Positions 17,988-25,970 of a stretch of 33,159 nt of DNA are shown one piece after another. Position numbers and translations under genes: made by a program. Location: assembly GCA_020726185.1 (NCBI GenBank), contig DYTB01000015.1:1-33159 (forward strand), given 5' to 3'. Positions within the stretch are counted from its first letter, which is position 1. Each line of letters starts with the position of its first letter. This stretch comes from Candidatus Odyssella sp. GTDB taxonomy: Bacteria; Pseudomonadota; Alphaproteobacteria; Paracaedibacterales; CAITNM01. The notes under the pieces were generated by a model, which saw nothing but the letters and a program-made list of their open reading frames with translations, was not told where the DNA came from and searched no databases.

Positions 17988-19391
17988 TCAGGCAACAGCT
18001 TTTAGTTGATTTTTCAGGTGCACAACAAGCTCTGGAAGGCGTTGAGACAAAGAACCTTTTAAGAAAATGCTCTCTCTGCCTTTTAGGGTATGAATAAATC
18101 TTTCCTTAAGCTCATCAACAGTTTCAAACCAAAGACCACGTTTTTCTTTGTTAATAGTATCAAAAAGGCATTTTGCATTTGTGCTAATCACATGAACGCA
18201 ATCAATAGGCAGAGTATTAAGGAAATTACCTATTTCAATATGATACATATCACTGTTTTCGCCTAATTCGCCCATTTGACCAATCACAGCAATTTTTCGT
18301 CCGTCATGATGCATGGAACAAAAAGATTTTAGACCAGCTGTCATAGATGCTGGATTGGCGTTATAAGCATCATCATAAACAAAAATAGTTTGGCCATTTG
18401 TTAGTTGTAGATTTAGCATTTGCCCGCGTCCTGTGATCGGCTGCACTTTTGCTAATTGTTGCATAACTTGCCCAAGGTCTAGTCCAAGTATTTCAGCGGT
18501 AAGTAGTACGTATAAGCTGTTGAATGCATAGTGTTCCCCAGCGAACTGTAATGGATATGCTACAATTTTTCCAAAAATTTCCGCTGTAATTAGGGAACGC
18601 TTTCCTTGTTGCATGGGTTGATAATGCAAAAGCCTTGCATCTAACCCAGCCTTACGTCCTGCTGTGAACACATTTTTTATTTCATATTTTTGGGCGTTAT
18701 CTTTCATGCGATCAATCAATGGGTGGTCACCATGTAATAACACTTTTCTATTTTGATTCATGCCTGCAAAAATTTCACATTTTTCATCAACAATATCTTC
18801 AAGAGATCCCATGTTGCCAATATGTGATGGAGCAATCGTTGTGATAATAGCAATGTCAGGCTCAACCATCCTTGAAAGAGGTGCAATTTCCCCTTTATGA
18901 TTCATGCCGACTTCAAAGATTCCAAATTCACTGTCTTGTCGTAATAGGGCTAAACTTAATGGCACACCAAGATGGTTATTATAGCTAGCCTTAGAATAAA
19001 TCGTTGGGCCAAAGTGATGCAGGGTTGAACGCAACATTTCTTTGGTCGTGGTTTTTCCTACGCTTCCAGTGACAGCAACAGCCTTTAGTTTTGTCGCTGT
19101 TGATCTGCCATAAATTCCAAGATCTTCAAGTGCTTGCTGAGTATTGTTCACATAAATGAGTTTATCTTGATCATTAGTGTTTTCAGGAGCACGCTCGACA
19201 ATGGCGCAAGAAGCTCCTTTATCAAGGGCTTGACGCACAAAGCTATGACCATCTTGTGTTCCAGGAAGGGCAATAAAGATATCACCGTGTTGTAATTGAC
19301 GACTATCAACACACAAAGTGTGCGCAGCTACAGGAAAAGAAATATTAAATTTTAAAGCGTTTTTAAGAGTTTCATTATTCCATCGAGTCAT
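17988..19391 (-). CDS. murF: UDP-N-acetylmuramoyl-tripeptide--D-alanyl-D-alanine ligase
   Basis: Encodes 467 residues. MurF adds D-Ala-D-Ala to the UDP-MurNAc-tripeptide in cytoplasmic peptidoglycan synthesis. The ATP-binding P-loop VTGSVGKTTTKEML spans about 107-120 (K113). Further Mur ligase landmarks are VDSRQLQHGDIFIAL, where the family has SR followed by GD, ASYNNHLGVPLSLAL, EVGMNHKGEI and DDAYNANPASM, the last strongly conserved in MurF. Its ATG overlaps the stop of the ATP synthase b subunit gene by 4 bases (ATGA). It is therefore translationally coupled to the F0 operon rather than to a mur/fts cluster. Confidence 0.96.
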   Translation of the reverse strand: MTRWNNETLKNALKFNISFPVAAHTLCVDSRQLQHGDIFIALPGTQDGHSFVRQALDKGASCAIVERAPENTNDQDKLIYVNNTQQALEDLGIYGRSTATKLKAVAVTGSVGKTTTKEMLRSTLHHFGPTIYSKASYNNHLGVPLSLALLRQDSEFGIFEVGMNHKGEIAPLSRMVEPDIAIITTIAPSHIGNMGSLEDIVDEKCEIFAGMNQNRKVLLHGDHPLIDRMKDNAQKYEIKNVFTAGRKAGLDARLLHYQPMQQGKRSLITAEIFGKIVAYPLQFAGEHYAFNSLYVLLTAEILGLDLGQVMQQLAKVQPITGRGQMLNLQLTNGQTIFVYDDAYNANPASMTAGLKSFCSMHHDGRKIAVIGQMGELGENSDMYHIEIGNFLNTLPIDCVHVISTNAKCLFDTINKEKRGLWFETVDELKERFIHTLKGRESIFLKGSLSQRLPELVVHLKNQLKAVA

Positions 19392-19867
19392 GATTTCACA
19401 CTATCAGCTTCTTTGTATGATTTTAGTAGTGATACCATATAATCGTCATTAAATGATGGATTTCTTTTAAGTTCAGCTTTAATCTGCTCTAAAATTTTAC
19501 CTGCACATCTTGCCTGCAGAGTTTTTCGTTGTTGTCGTTGCATTCTGTGAATAGTTTGCTGAAAACTTTTTTGACGGTATGCATGCTGCACTTCTAGCTC
19601 TGTATCAAGCTTCATTTTTAAAAAATCAAATTTTTGAATAGCTGACGTTTTTAGTTCTTCTATCTCTTTATGCAAGTGCTGTAGCCGGTCTTGATAAAGT
19701 ATTTTTAATTTTTCATGTTCTGAAATGCTAGATTTTTTTTTAGCAATCTCATTTTTAATGCCTGCAATGTGCTGATCTAAAAGTTCTAACACATTTGGCC
19801 AAAGTTTTTTTACAAATATAAAAACAAACACACAAAAGCTGATGAGAATAAAAAAACTAGCGTCCAT
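19388..19867 (-). CDS. atpF: ATP synthase F0 subunit b
   Basis: Encodes 159 residues: one N-terminal membrane helix (about 4-23) followed by a long charged helix, the peripheral stalk architecture of subunit b. The pair of b-type subunits in this operon is typical of alphaproteobacteria and other organisms with heterodimeric b/b' stalks. Which of the two is b and which is b' is assigned by order (c, b', b). It overlaps the upstream b' gene by 11 bases and murF by 4 bases. Sequence conservation is low, as usual for this subunit, so the call rests on architecture and context. Confidence 0.88.
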   Translation of the reverse strand: MDASFFILISFCVFVFIFVKKLWPNVLELLDQHIAGIKNEIAKKKSSISEHEKLKILYQDRLQHLHKEIEELKTSAIQKFDFLKMKLDTELEVQHAYRQKSFQQTIHRMQRQQRKTLQARCAGKILEQIKAELKRNPSFNDDYMVSLLKSYKEADSVKS

Positions 19868-20300
19868 TTTTTACTCCTAATTTATTCAGAATTTGTATAA
19901 CAGATTCATTAATAATATCTTTGTAAGTTTCGTCAAAATCAGCATGTTGTTGCTTATAGCTTTTCTGCAGTAATTTCAGTTCTTGCTGAATATCTTGTTC
20001 TAAGCTCTGAAGCTGATTTTCATGATTTTCGCGTATGCTTGCTAATGCTTCATCAATATAGTTTTGCGCGTCTTTTAATGCGATTTCTTTTTTTTCATCA
20101 TAGGTTTTTTGCAATTGCGCTGTTGCTTCTGACAGGTTTTGAATCTGCTGATCTGCATGCTTTGCTGAATCAAAACGCTTTTGAAAAATGCTTGATAATT
20201 TAGGCAAAAACACGCCAATAAAAACGCCAAACATTATCGAAAAAATAATGATTAGCCAAAATATTTGTGGCGTATACGTGCTTATATCAAGCTGAGGCAT
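19857..20300 (-). CDS. ATP synthase F0 subunit b'
   Basis: Encodes 147 residues. The N-terminus MPQLDISTYTPQIFWLIIIF is diagnostic of b/b' subunits, where MPQLD...FxxQxFWLxIxF is common. One membrane helix (about 12-31) is followed by a coiled charged stalk helix. It assembles with the second b subunit to connect subunit a with F1. It starts 3 bases after the atpE stop and overlaps atpF by 11 bases. Confidence 0.92.
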   Translation of the reverse strand: MPQLDISTYTPQIFWLIIIFSIMFGVFIGVFLPKLSSIFQKRFDSAKHADQQIQNLSEATAQLQKTYDEKKEIALKDAQNYIDEALASIRENHENQLQSLEQDIQQELKLLQKSYKQQHADFDETYKDIINESVIQILNKLGVKNGR

Positions 20301-20303
20301 AGC

Positions 20304-20531
20304 TTAGAATGCAAACAACATTGTCATGGCTGTGCCAAGTGCGAAAAGCATAATCGCTTCGGTAAGCGCCGCTCCAATTAATCCTGCACGAAAAATATCA
20401 TCTTTCGCTTCAGGGTTGCGCGCAATACCCGTTACTATTCCATTGAAAATATTTCCCAAACCAATACCAGCGCCAAGACCTGCAGTCATTGCCAGACCAG
20501 CACCAATCATTTTTGCTGCAGCGATTTCCAT
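20304..20531 (-). CDS. atpE: ATP synthase F0 subunit c
   Basis: Encodes 75 residues in two hydrophobic helices joined by the polar loop ARNPE at 37-41. The first helix has the Gly-repeat GLGAGIGLG at 18-26 that sets c-ring packing. The ion-carrying carboxylate is E58 in ALTEAIML. I do not see the Gln plus Ser/Thr set that marks Na+-dependent rings, so proton coupling is expected. A strong ribosome binding site (AAGGAGA) precedes the ATG, consistent with the need for many copies. Confidence 0.97.
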   Translation of the reverse strand: MEIAAAKMIGAGLAMTAGLGAGIGLGNIFNGIVTGIARNPEAKDDIFRAGLIGAALTEAIMLFALGTAMTMLFAF

Positions 20532-20548
20532 AACGTTCTCCTTAATTT

Positions 20549-21286
20549 CTAATGTAAGTTAATTGCATCATTAATATATAAGCATGTTAGTAACGTAAAC
20601 ACATATGTTTGCAGTACTGCTACCAAAAACTCTAATCCTGTTACGCCAATGTTCAATAATAATGGCACTATACCCAAGACAGCAAGCGAAGATCCAGCAA
20701 GCATTGCAGAAAAACTAGCAAAAAGTTTCAAAATTAAATGTCCTGCCATCATATTGGCAAACAAACGAATGCTTAAGCTAAAAGGGCGTGCCAGGTATGA
20801 AATTAATTCAATAACAATCATTAATGGTGCCAAAAATACAGGGATGCCTTTTGGCAAAAAAAGATGAAACAGCCCAAATCCGTGCTTCTTAAATCCGGCC
20901 ACATTTGCGGCAATAAATGCTACAATTGCCAATGAAAAGGTAACAGCAATATGACTTGTATACGTAAAGCTATAAGGAATAAGACCTAATAAGTTGCCCA
21001 TTAACACGAACCAAAAAAGCGTGAATATAAACGGGAAAAAAGGTATGCCTTCGCGCCCAATATAGGTTTTTACCATGTCCGACAAAAACGTAAAAGTAAG
21101 TTCAGCGCTAGCTTGTAAGCGCCCCGGAACAATTGCTTCTTTGCGTAAAGAAACATAGAAAAATAAGCAAACAAAACTTAGGCCAATTGTCATCCAAAGG
21201 GCTGAATTTGTATATGAAATATCCCAGCTTCCCACAGATAACGGGATGATTTTTGTTATTTGAAATTGATGTAGCGGATCAAGCAT
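20549..21286 (-). CDS. atpB: ATP synthase F0 subunit a
   Basis: Encodes 245 residues. Subunit a forms the proton half-channels next to the c-ring. The essential arginine is R174 in SLSIRLFANMMAGHL, and the N-terminal DPLHQF is typical of alphaproteobacterial AtpB. Other conserved stretches are NLLGLIPYSFTYTSH and IELISYLARPFSLSIRL. It starts within the end of atpI (8-base overlap) and lies 17 bases before atpE. Confidence 0.96.
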   Translation of the reverse strand: MLDPLHQFQITKIIPLSVGSWDISYTNSALWMTIGLSFVCLFFYVSLRKEAIVPGRLQASAELTFTFLSDMVKTYIGREGIPFFPFIFTLFWFVLMGNLLGLIPYSFTYTSHIAVTFSLAIVAFIAANVAGFKKHGFGLFHLFLPKGIPVFLAPLMIVIELISYLARPFSLSIRLFANMMAGHLILKLFASFSAMLAGSSLAVLGIVPLLLNIGVTGLEFLVAVLQTYVFTLLTCLYINDAINLH

Positions 21287-21485
21287 CAGGCTCTTTTCGA
21301 ATATTTACTTTTGCTAATGATAACCAACCCAAGTATACCCCAACCATGATAAATGCAATCATACACCAAGGAGAAGTACCCATGAATTTATCTATATAAT
21401 ACCCCAATAATGCAGAAAAAGCGATGCGAGAAACGAATCGCAAACACAAACTAAACGATAAAGCTAAAAAAGTACCAAAAGACAT
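21279..21485 (-). CDS. atpI: ATP synthase subunit I-like small membrane protein
   Basis: Encodes 68 residues with two membrane helices. The pattern GYYIDKFMGTSPWCMIAFIMVGVYLG matches the AtpI/AtpZ family (GxxxDxxxGTSPW...GxxxG), proposed to help c-ring assembly and ion supply to the F0. Many AtpI proteins are longer, about 100 residues or more; this one has a short N-terminus. As first gene of the operon and overlapping atpB by 8 bases, its identity is supported by position. The stretch up to the hairpin at 21562-21597 holds a weak promoter candidate. Confidence 0.85.
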   Translation of the reverse strand: MSFGTFLALSFSLCLRFVSRIAFSALLGYYIDKFMGTSPWCMIAFIMVGVYLGWLSLAKVNIRKEPDA

Positions 21486-21513
21486 GAATTCATTGCGTAA
21501 ACTGTTCTTCTAG

Positions 21514-21542
21514 AACATAACGTATATTGCAGCTTACGTTAA
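21514..21542 (-). promoter_or_regulatory. putative promoter of the F0 operon
   Basis: Minus-strand TTAACG (21542-21537) and TATGTT (21519-21514) are separated by 17 bases, each matching four of six consensus positions. It lies between the hairpin terminator and atpI, where a promoter is expected. Weak match. Confidence 0.35.
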
Positions 21543-21561
21543 CTAGTTTTATGAAAATTGT

Positions 21562-21597
21562 CTTCCAGTGCCAAGACATCTGCCAAGGCACCAGAAG
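21562..21597 (-). terminator. hairpin downstream of MFS gene
   Basis: An 11-base-pair stem pairs 21587-21597 with 21562-21572; read on the minus strand it has two G-U wobbles and no mismatch. The 14-base loop is followed by ACAATTTTC, a weak U-tract. It sits 15 bases past the stop of the MFS gene and upstream of atpI, so it probably separates the two transcripts; attenuation of the F0 operon is an alternative. Confidence 0.6.
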
Positions 21598-21611
21598 ACA
21601 AAAAGTTGAAG

Positions 21612-22820
21612 TTAGGCTTTATTTCTTTTTAACTGAATCATGAATCCAATTGCAGCTATGAATAAACAAATGGGGATAATGCTTAAACCATATTGATATT
21701 GTTCATGGCTGAAATTACCACCTGATTGGTGATCACCCATCATAATGCCAATTACAGTATGGAAGAAATATCCAAACGTCATAATAATCATGTTAGCTAA
21801 AGCGGTTGTAATGCTTACATGGCGTTCTCGCACATATGTGCTAGCTACATAGATGGCAATAATTTGGTATGCACATGCTACGCCAACAGCTGTGAATAGC
21901 ACCGATAGCATTTCAGGTGAACCAAATCCATAGAGCATGGTTACAAATACAGTACCCATGAATAGCGCAGCGCCAATAATAATTTTTATATGGGCTTTTA
22001 AGTAATCTGCCATATAGGTAAGACCAGGGGCACCAAACAACATCCCTAAAAACATTAAGGATGATATACCAGCAGCTTTTGCAGGAGCTATTTGATAAAC
22101 ACTTTGCAAAAATCCAGCTCCCCAAACATCGGCAAAGCCTTCCAAAGGTCCAAGCATCAATCCCGCACAAATACAGACCATAAGCACGTTCTTATTTTTA
22201 AGCACTTGGATAATGTCGTCCATAATGTTGTGCGTTGAAATAATTGGCTTATATTTAGATGGGATGACTACATATGCCAATACCGCAAGAAAGCTACCGA
22301 TCCAGCAAAAATATAAAACAATGTCTTGCCAGTGAGTGGTTTCAAGCAAGGTTCTAACCGGAAGGCCGCCATACAAAGCGCCAACAAGACCAACTGTTAC
22401 AGAAAGTCCCAGCATTCTGTTGAAATGTGACTCTGGAAACCCTAAGCGAATGACTTTAAATACACCTAAAATGGCGCCAGATGAACCAATTCCCATAATG
22501 AATCGTCCAATATTGGCAGCAGCAATTGTATCGCTAATCAGCAAGGGAACAATGCCAGCCACGGTTGCTAGAATACAAAGAGGTATTATATATTTAGGAT
22601 TCTTACGATCTAGCCAGATTGCTAAGGGGATGTGCATCAACGAGTAGCTTAAATAATATAAGCCTGCGAACTGCCCAAATTCTAGCGCATTAGTGTTAAA
22701 ATGGACCAGAAGTTCTTCCCTTATAACATTTGGTAGAACACGTAAAACATATTGATATGCATAAAATAACGTGGCCACAGCCCACATGGACCAAGCTTGA
22801 TAGGGTGATAAAGATAACAT
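21612..22820 (-). CDS. MFS transporter
   Basis: Encodes 402 residues with about 12 membrane helices. The first helix YAYQYVLRVLPNV and the loop 2-3 stretch IPLAIWLDRKNPKY (equivalent to the GxxxDRxGxR motif) place it in the major facilitator superfamily. MLGPLEGFADVWG in the second half is shared almost exactly with the carrier at 23615-24850, so the two are paralogs. Substrate unknown; host metabolites are plausible for this type of genome. A ribosome binding site CGGAG precedes the ATG at 22820. The predicted promoter gives a 120-base leader with a hairpin. Confidence 0.9.
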   Translation of the reverse strand: MLSLSPYQAWSMWAVATLFYAYQYVLRVLPNVIREELLVHFNTNALEFGQFAGLYYLSYSLMHIPLAIWLDRKNPKYIIPLCILATVAGIVPLLISDTIAAANIGRFIMGIGSSGAILGVFKVIRLGFPESHFNRMLGLSVTVGLVGALYGGLPVRTLLETTHWQDIVLYFCWIGSFLAVLAYVVIPSKYKPIISTHNIMDDIIQVLKNKNVLMVCICAGLMLGPLEGFADVWGAGFLQSVYQIAPAKAAGISSLMFLGMLFGAPGLTYMADYLKAHIKIIIGAALFMGTVFVTMLYGFGSPEMLSVLFTAVGVACAYQIIAIYVASTYVRERHVSITTALANMIIMTFGYFFHTVIGIMMGDHQSGGNFSHEQYQYGLSIIPICLFIAAIGFMIQLKRNKA

Positions 22821-22885
22821 ATGCGTCTCCGGTGTGTGGAGTTTGAACTAATTTTAAATTGTGGAATTGGAAAATAAATATCTAT

Positions 22886-22901
22886 CGCAGCACTAGCTGC
22901 G
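22886..22901 (-). promoter_or_regulatory. hairpin in the 5' leader of the MFS gene
   Basis: A perfect 6-base-pair GC-rich stem (CGCAGC / GCTGCG) with a 4-base loop, flanked by partly complementary ATCT and AGAT. It lies between the predicted start near 22940 and the ATG at 22820. A role in mRNA stability or translation control is possible but unproven; no known riboswitch class was recognised. Confidence 0.35.
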
Positions 22902-22946
22902 CAGATTTAGGTCTAAAAGTGATGAATATTTCCTATACATGACTTG

Positions 22947-22974
22947 AATATAGCAGATATATTATGGCTGTCAA
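22947..22974 (-). promoter_or_regulatory. promoter of MFS gene 21612-22820
   Basis: Minus-strand TTGACA (22974-22969), a perfect consensus, is separated by 16 bases from TATATT (22952-22947). The -35 box lies on the same bases as the -35 of the opposing mazG-like promoter. Confidence 0.65.
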
Positions 22975-22996
22975 TCATGCCAAAAAATCTTATAAT
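22968..22996 (+). promoter_or_regulatory. promoter of MazG-like gene
   Basis: CTGTCA (22968-22973) is separated by 17 bases from a perfect TATAAT (22991-22996). The predicted leader is about 30 bases. Five of the six -35 bases are shared with the divergent MFS promoter. Confidence 0.6.
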
Positions 22997-23032
22997 GCCC
23001 TATTGTTGGTTCAAGAGTAGGAAAAACTAGCT

Positions 23033-23404
23033 ATGGACGATCTTGATAAAATTCTAAGTGACTACAAGCACGCAGTAGATGTTGGCTTTTATTGGAATGA
23101 TCCCTTACAAATTATCAAGCAAATAGAATCAGAGCTTGATGAAGTAAAGCAAGAATTGCAAAAACCCAACTCAGAAACCCTTCAAGAAGAGCTGGGTGAT
23201 GTATTGCACGCTTGGGTTACTTTGGTTGATTTTTGTGGGTTTGATGTTAAAGAAACCATCGCCCACGCGCGAAAAAAATTTGAAAAGCGTTTTGATGCGT
23301 TGCAGGAAATAATCCAGGAGGAGGGCGCCGCAGATTTTAAAAACTTCTCACGAGACCAAAAATTAGCTTTTTGGGATAAAGCAAAACGAAAAGAGCGGGG
23401 CTAA
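23033..23404 (+). CDS. MazG-like nucleotide pyrophosphohydrolase
   Basis: Encodes 123 residues of the all-alpha NTP pyrophosphatase superfamily. The metal-binding pattern is visible as E34/E37 in SELDEVKQEL and E53/D56 in QEELGDVLHAW, the ExxE...ExxD arrangement of MazG. A single MazG domain is present, against two in E. coli MazG, as in the short house-cleaning forms. Such enzymes convert (d)NTPs, including damaged ones, to monophosphates. The C-terminus has WDKAKRKER, which resembles the end of MazG domains. It lies between two divergent MFS paralogs, which gives no functional hint. Confidence 0.85.
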   Translation: MDDLDKILSDYKHAVDVGFYWNDPLQIIKQIESELDEVKQELQKPNSETLQEELGDVLHAWVTLVDFCGFDVKETIAHARKKFEKRFDALQEIIQEEGAADFKNFSRDQKLAFWDKAKRKERG

Positions 23405-23419
23405 TTTTAGCAAAAAATA

Positions 23420-23447
23420 TTGATTAAATTCACGCACGGTGTATCAT
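23420..23447 (+). promoter_or_regulatory. putative promoter of second MFS gene
   Basis: TTGATT (23420-23425) and TATCAT (23442-23447) are separated by 16 bases. The leader to the ATG at 23615 would be about 160 bases. No gene or stable structure was recognised in the rest of this 200-base gap. Confidence 0.45.
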
Positions 23448-23614
23448 TAAGTTTGAAGAACATCTTAGGCGTAAAAGGAAAAATGCTGGTCTATCAACAC
23501 AAAACCATCATTATCATTTCTAGCAATATTGGCGGCTAGCCCCGTCGATACATCCTTTCATATTCACATATTTAAAAAATTAAAATTGTTCCTTCAAATT
23601 TCTTGAGGTTTATT

Positions 23615-24850
23615 ATGTCTAAAAGAATTCTACCGTATGCGATGTGGGTGTTCCCGTTATCGTTCTTTACCTATCAGTTTATATTGCGGCTTTGGCCAAG
23701 CTTAATGATGCAGCAAATCATGCAACAATTTCAGATCGATGCCACTGGTTTCGGATTATTAGCTTCTGTTTATTATTACGGATACGCCGGAATGCAATTG
23801 CCCATTGCCGTGTTACTTGACCGTTTTGGGGCACGTTATGTGGTGTGTATTTGTGCTGTTTTGTGCGGGCTTTCAACACTATTGTTTACTTATACCGATA
23901 ACTGGACATTGGCACTTATAAGCCGGTTTCTAGTGGGTGCTGGTTCTGCAGCTGGGTTTTTAGCAACATCAAAAGTGATTTCCCAATGGTTTGGCAGGCA
24001 ATACTACGCGCGCATGGTTGGCTTTTCCTTCACGGTTGGGTTGCTGGGCGCTATTTATGGGGGCAAGCCAGTCAGCTTGCTTGTTGAAAATTGTGGATGG
24101 CAGCAGGTCGCTTTTGTATTGGCATTAGTGAGCATTGGCATAGGCGTATTGACGTTATTGTTTTTAAAAACCAGCTCAACGGCACAAGAAAAAGAGCAAT
24201 CAACCCTTTGCGTAAAAGACCTTCGCAAATTACTAAGCTCATCAACCATTTGGCTATTGGCAATTTCTAACTTGCTGATGGTTGGCCCCTTAGAAGGCTT
24301 CGCAGATGTTTGGGGGGTGAGTTACCTTATGCAAGCCATTGCTGTTAATAAAGCTGATGCCGCTGGTTTTGTTTCCTACATTTTCGTTGGCATGTTATTT
24401 GGCGGGCCGCTACTAGCAGCTTGGGCAAAACGTATTGGTAATTATTCTGTTATTACAATGTGCAGTTTGGGCATGGTATTGGCCTTCTTGTGGCTACTAT
24501 ATGCCACTATGTTTTTCAACGCTTATTCACTTTCTACGCTATTTTTTGTGGTGGGCATTTTGTGCTGCTATCAAGTGCTAGTTTTTGCAACAGGAAGTGA
24601 ACTGGTAACACCCGCTATGTTGGGCATTACTATTGCGTTTTTGAACTGTATTAACATGCTGGGCGGGTCATTTTTCCACAGCACTATTGGTTGGGCGATG
24701 GACCATTTCTGGACGGGTCTAATGGCTAATGGCATTCGCACTTACACCATGCAATCTTACCAACATGCATTGCTTATTATTCCTGCAGCGGCAGCAGTCG
24801 GGGGAATACTGGTTATTGTGGTTGGATGGTGCCGAAAAAGAAATGGTTAG
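23615..24850 (+). CDS. MFS transporter, paralog of the carrier at 21612-22820
   Basis: Encodes 411 residues with about 12 membrane helices. The first helix region TYQFILRLWPSLM and the motif LPIAVLLDRFGARY (GxxxDRxGxR) mark the major facilitator superfamily. LLMVGPLEGFADVWGVSYL matches the neighbouring carrier closely. The ATG at 23615 is preferred over a TTG at 23603 because a GAGG ribosome binding site lies 6 bases before it. Substrate unknown. The last residues are basic (GWCRKRNG). The gene ends at a hairpin shared with the convergent gene. Confidence 0.9.
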   Translation: MSKRILPYAMWVFPLSFFTYQFILRLWPSLMMQQIMQQFQIDATGFGLLASVYYYGYAGMQLPIAVLLDRFGARYVVCICAVLCGLSTLLFTYTDNWTLALISRFLVGAGSAAGFLATSKVISQWFGRQYYARMVGFSFTVGLLGAIYGGKPVSLLVENCGWQQVAFVLALVSIGIGVLTLLFLKTSSTAQEKEQSTLCVKDLRKLLSSSTIWLLAISNLLMVGPLEGFADVWGVSYLMQAIAVNKADAAGFVSYIFVGMLFGGPLLAAWAKRIGNYSVITMCSLGMVLAFLWLLYATMFFNAYSLSTLFFVVGILCCYQVLVFATGSELVTPAMLGITIAFLNCINMLGGSFFHSTIGWAMDHFWTGLMANGIRTYTMQSYQHALLIIPAAAAVGGILVIVVGWCRKRNG

Positions 24851-24880
24851 TTAAATAATCTAAGTAATATTTTGTGTGCC

Positions 24881-24915
24881 CCACTGGCTTCTGTCTTGCG
24901 ATGAGGAGCCAGTGG
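24881..24915 (+). terminator. hairpin between convergent genes
   Basis: A perfect 9-base-pair stem (CCACTGGCT / AGCCAGTGG) with a 17-base loop lies between the MFS stop and the stop of the minus-strand secreted protein gene. The U-tracts on both sides are weak. Likely a bidirectional terminator. Confidence 0.55.
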
Positions 24916-24927
24916 AATTTGTTATAA

Positions 24928-25662
24928 TTATCTCAATAGTCTAAGAATAGAGCGAAGATTTCTAGAACTGGTGCAATACTTTCTGCAGGTAGTAGGATGA
25001 GTTCCAGTAGGTGAGCCTGCGTTATGCCCAAAGCGCTTTTCATATGGAAAGATAAGTTTATCGGATTGAATAGGCCCTTTAATCGTTGTTACTGGTGGGT
25101 ATAAGTAATGATCTGATCTCCATTTTCTATTCCATAGACCATAGGAAGAGTTCCAAATTTTTGTGTCTGTAATCCATTCATGAATCGATACAACCATAGG
25201 GCAAGCTGTCAGCGGATGATAAATAAGAACTTCATCTGGTTTTAAGCCTTCTTTTCTAAAAGCAGCTAAAAGTTTCCTTGAGATATAATTGCTTAAGAGC
25301 ATGCCTGATTCAGTGTAGTCTTTTTCATCAAGCGGTCTGTCACTTGGGAAAAGAGTATCTAGAAATGCTGAGTTGTGTACTAAGACTTTTGTTGGATCAA
25401 CTCTGATGCCCACACAGTTTGATGGTATATTACTAGCAGTCATTCCATAGGTGTATTGAAAGAGAATTTCTTCCTTGGTTAATAGCCCTTCTTCTTCAAT
25501 AATTTTTCGTTTTGTATCTTTGTAGTCATGAACAACTATCACTGATTGTTCATCTTGTTCACGATCGTCAAATGTTGCTGAGTATTCCATGTTTACGGCT
25601 AGCAACATTCCTGAACACAAAACGATATTTTTTATAGAAAAATTTCTCAAAGGTAGCACCAT
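24928..25662 (-). CDS. secreted protein of unknown function, paralog 1
   Basis: Encodes 244 residues, unrecognised. An N-terminal hydrophobic segment (about 10-25, NIVLCSGMLLAVNM) is a likely signal peptide or anchor. It aligns along its whole length with the protein at 25971-26675. Shared blocks are FSIKNIVLCxGMLLxVN, V(I/L)VHDY, MLLSxYI, a hydrophobic strand ending PxTAxPM(V/I)VS(I/V), (K/E)LIFP, and GTxPxTCRKY near the C-terminus. The conserved Cys in TCRKY and the basic tail (RNLRSILRLLR) are notable. No catalytic motif is visible. The start may be ATG at 25662 or the in-frame TTG giving MRNFSIKN. Confidence 0.75.
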   Translation of the reverse strand: MVLPLRNFSIKNIVLCSGMLLAVNMEYSATFDDREQDEQSVIVVHDYKDTKRKIIEEEGLLTKEEILFQYTYGMTASNIPSNCVGIRVDPTKVLVHNSAFLDTLFPSDRPLDEKDYTESGMLLSNYISRKLLAAFRKEGLKPDEVLIYHPLTACPMVVSIHEWITDTKIWNSSYGLWNRKWRSDHYLYPPVTTIKGPIQSDKLIFPYEKRFGHNAGSPTGTHPTTCRKYCTSSRNLRSILRLLR

Positions 25663-25970
25663 AAAAATATAATGATGCTTATATGATGCAAATCTTTTTG
25701 TGATTAGGCAAGATTTCTATAAATGAAGAATGCTTGAGTTCTTGTTAATTATTCTTAGTGGTGACAGATGGTGCCGAAAGAAAATACGGCTAACTCATGG
25801 TTAGATGTTTTTGTCTTAGTATTTACACAGTGTAGTCTTGCACAGATTGGCCTGCACAAATTAAATATTTACGCAGCCCCCCTTATTTGGGTGGGGTCAG
25901 TATGCTGAAAAATAAATTAAAAAATTGTTAAATAGTATTTTTAGTAATAATAAAGGGAAATTTAGATCTC
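25663..25970. other. 308-base gap between the paralogous secreted genes
   Basis: No ORF of note. At 25767-25779 there is a 13-base identity with the 3' end of the MFS gene (24825-24837, encoding WCRK), and an ATGGTTAG resembling its stop region follows. This may be a decayed copy of the MFS tail. A C-rich/G-rich stretch near 25876-25900 could form an imperfect hairpin. The upstream leader of the 25662 gene is also here. Confidence 0.3.

Noticed and set aside
23405..23602. Short open stretch resembling a signal peptide (SFLAILAAS) in the gap before the second MFS gene
   Set aside because: No start codon, no ribosome binding site and a very short frame; likely chance.
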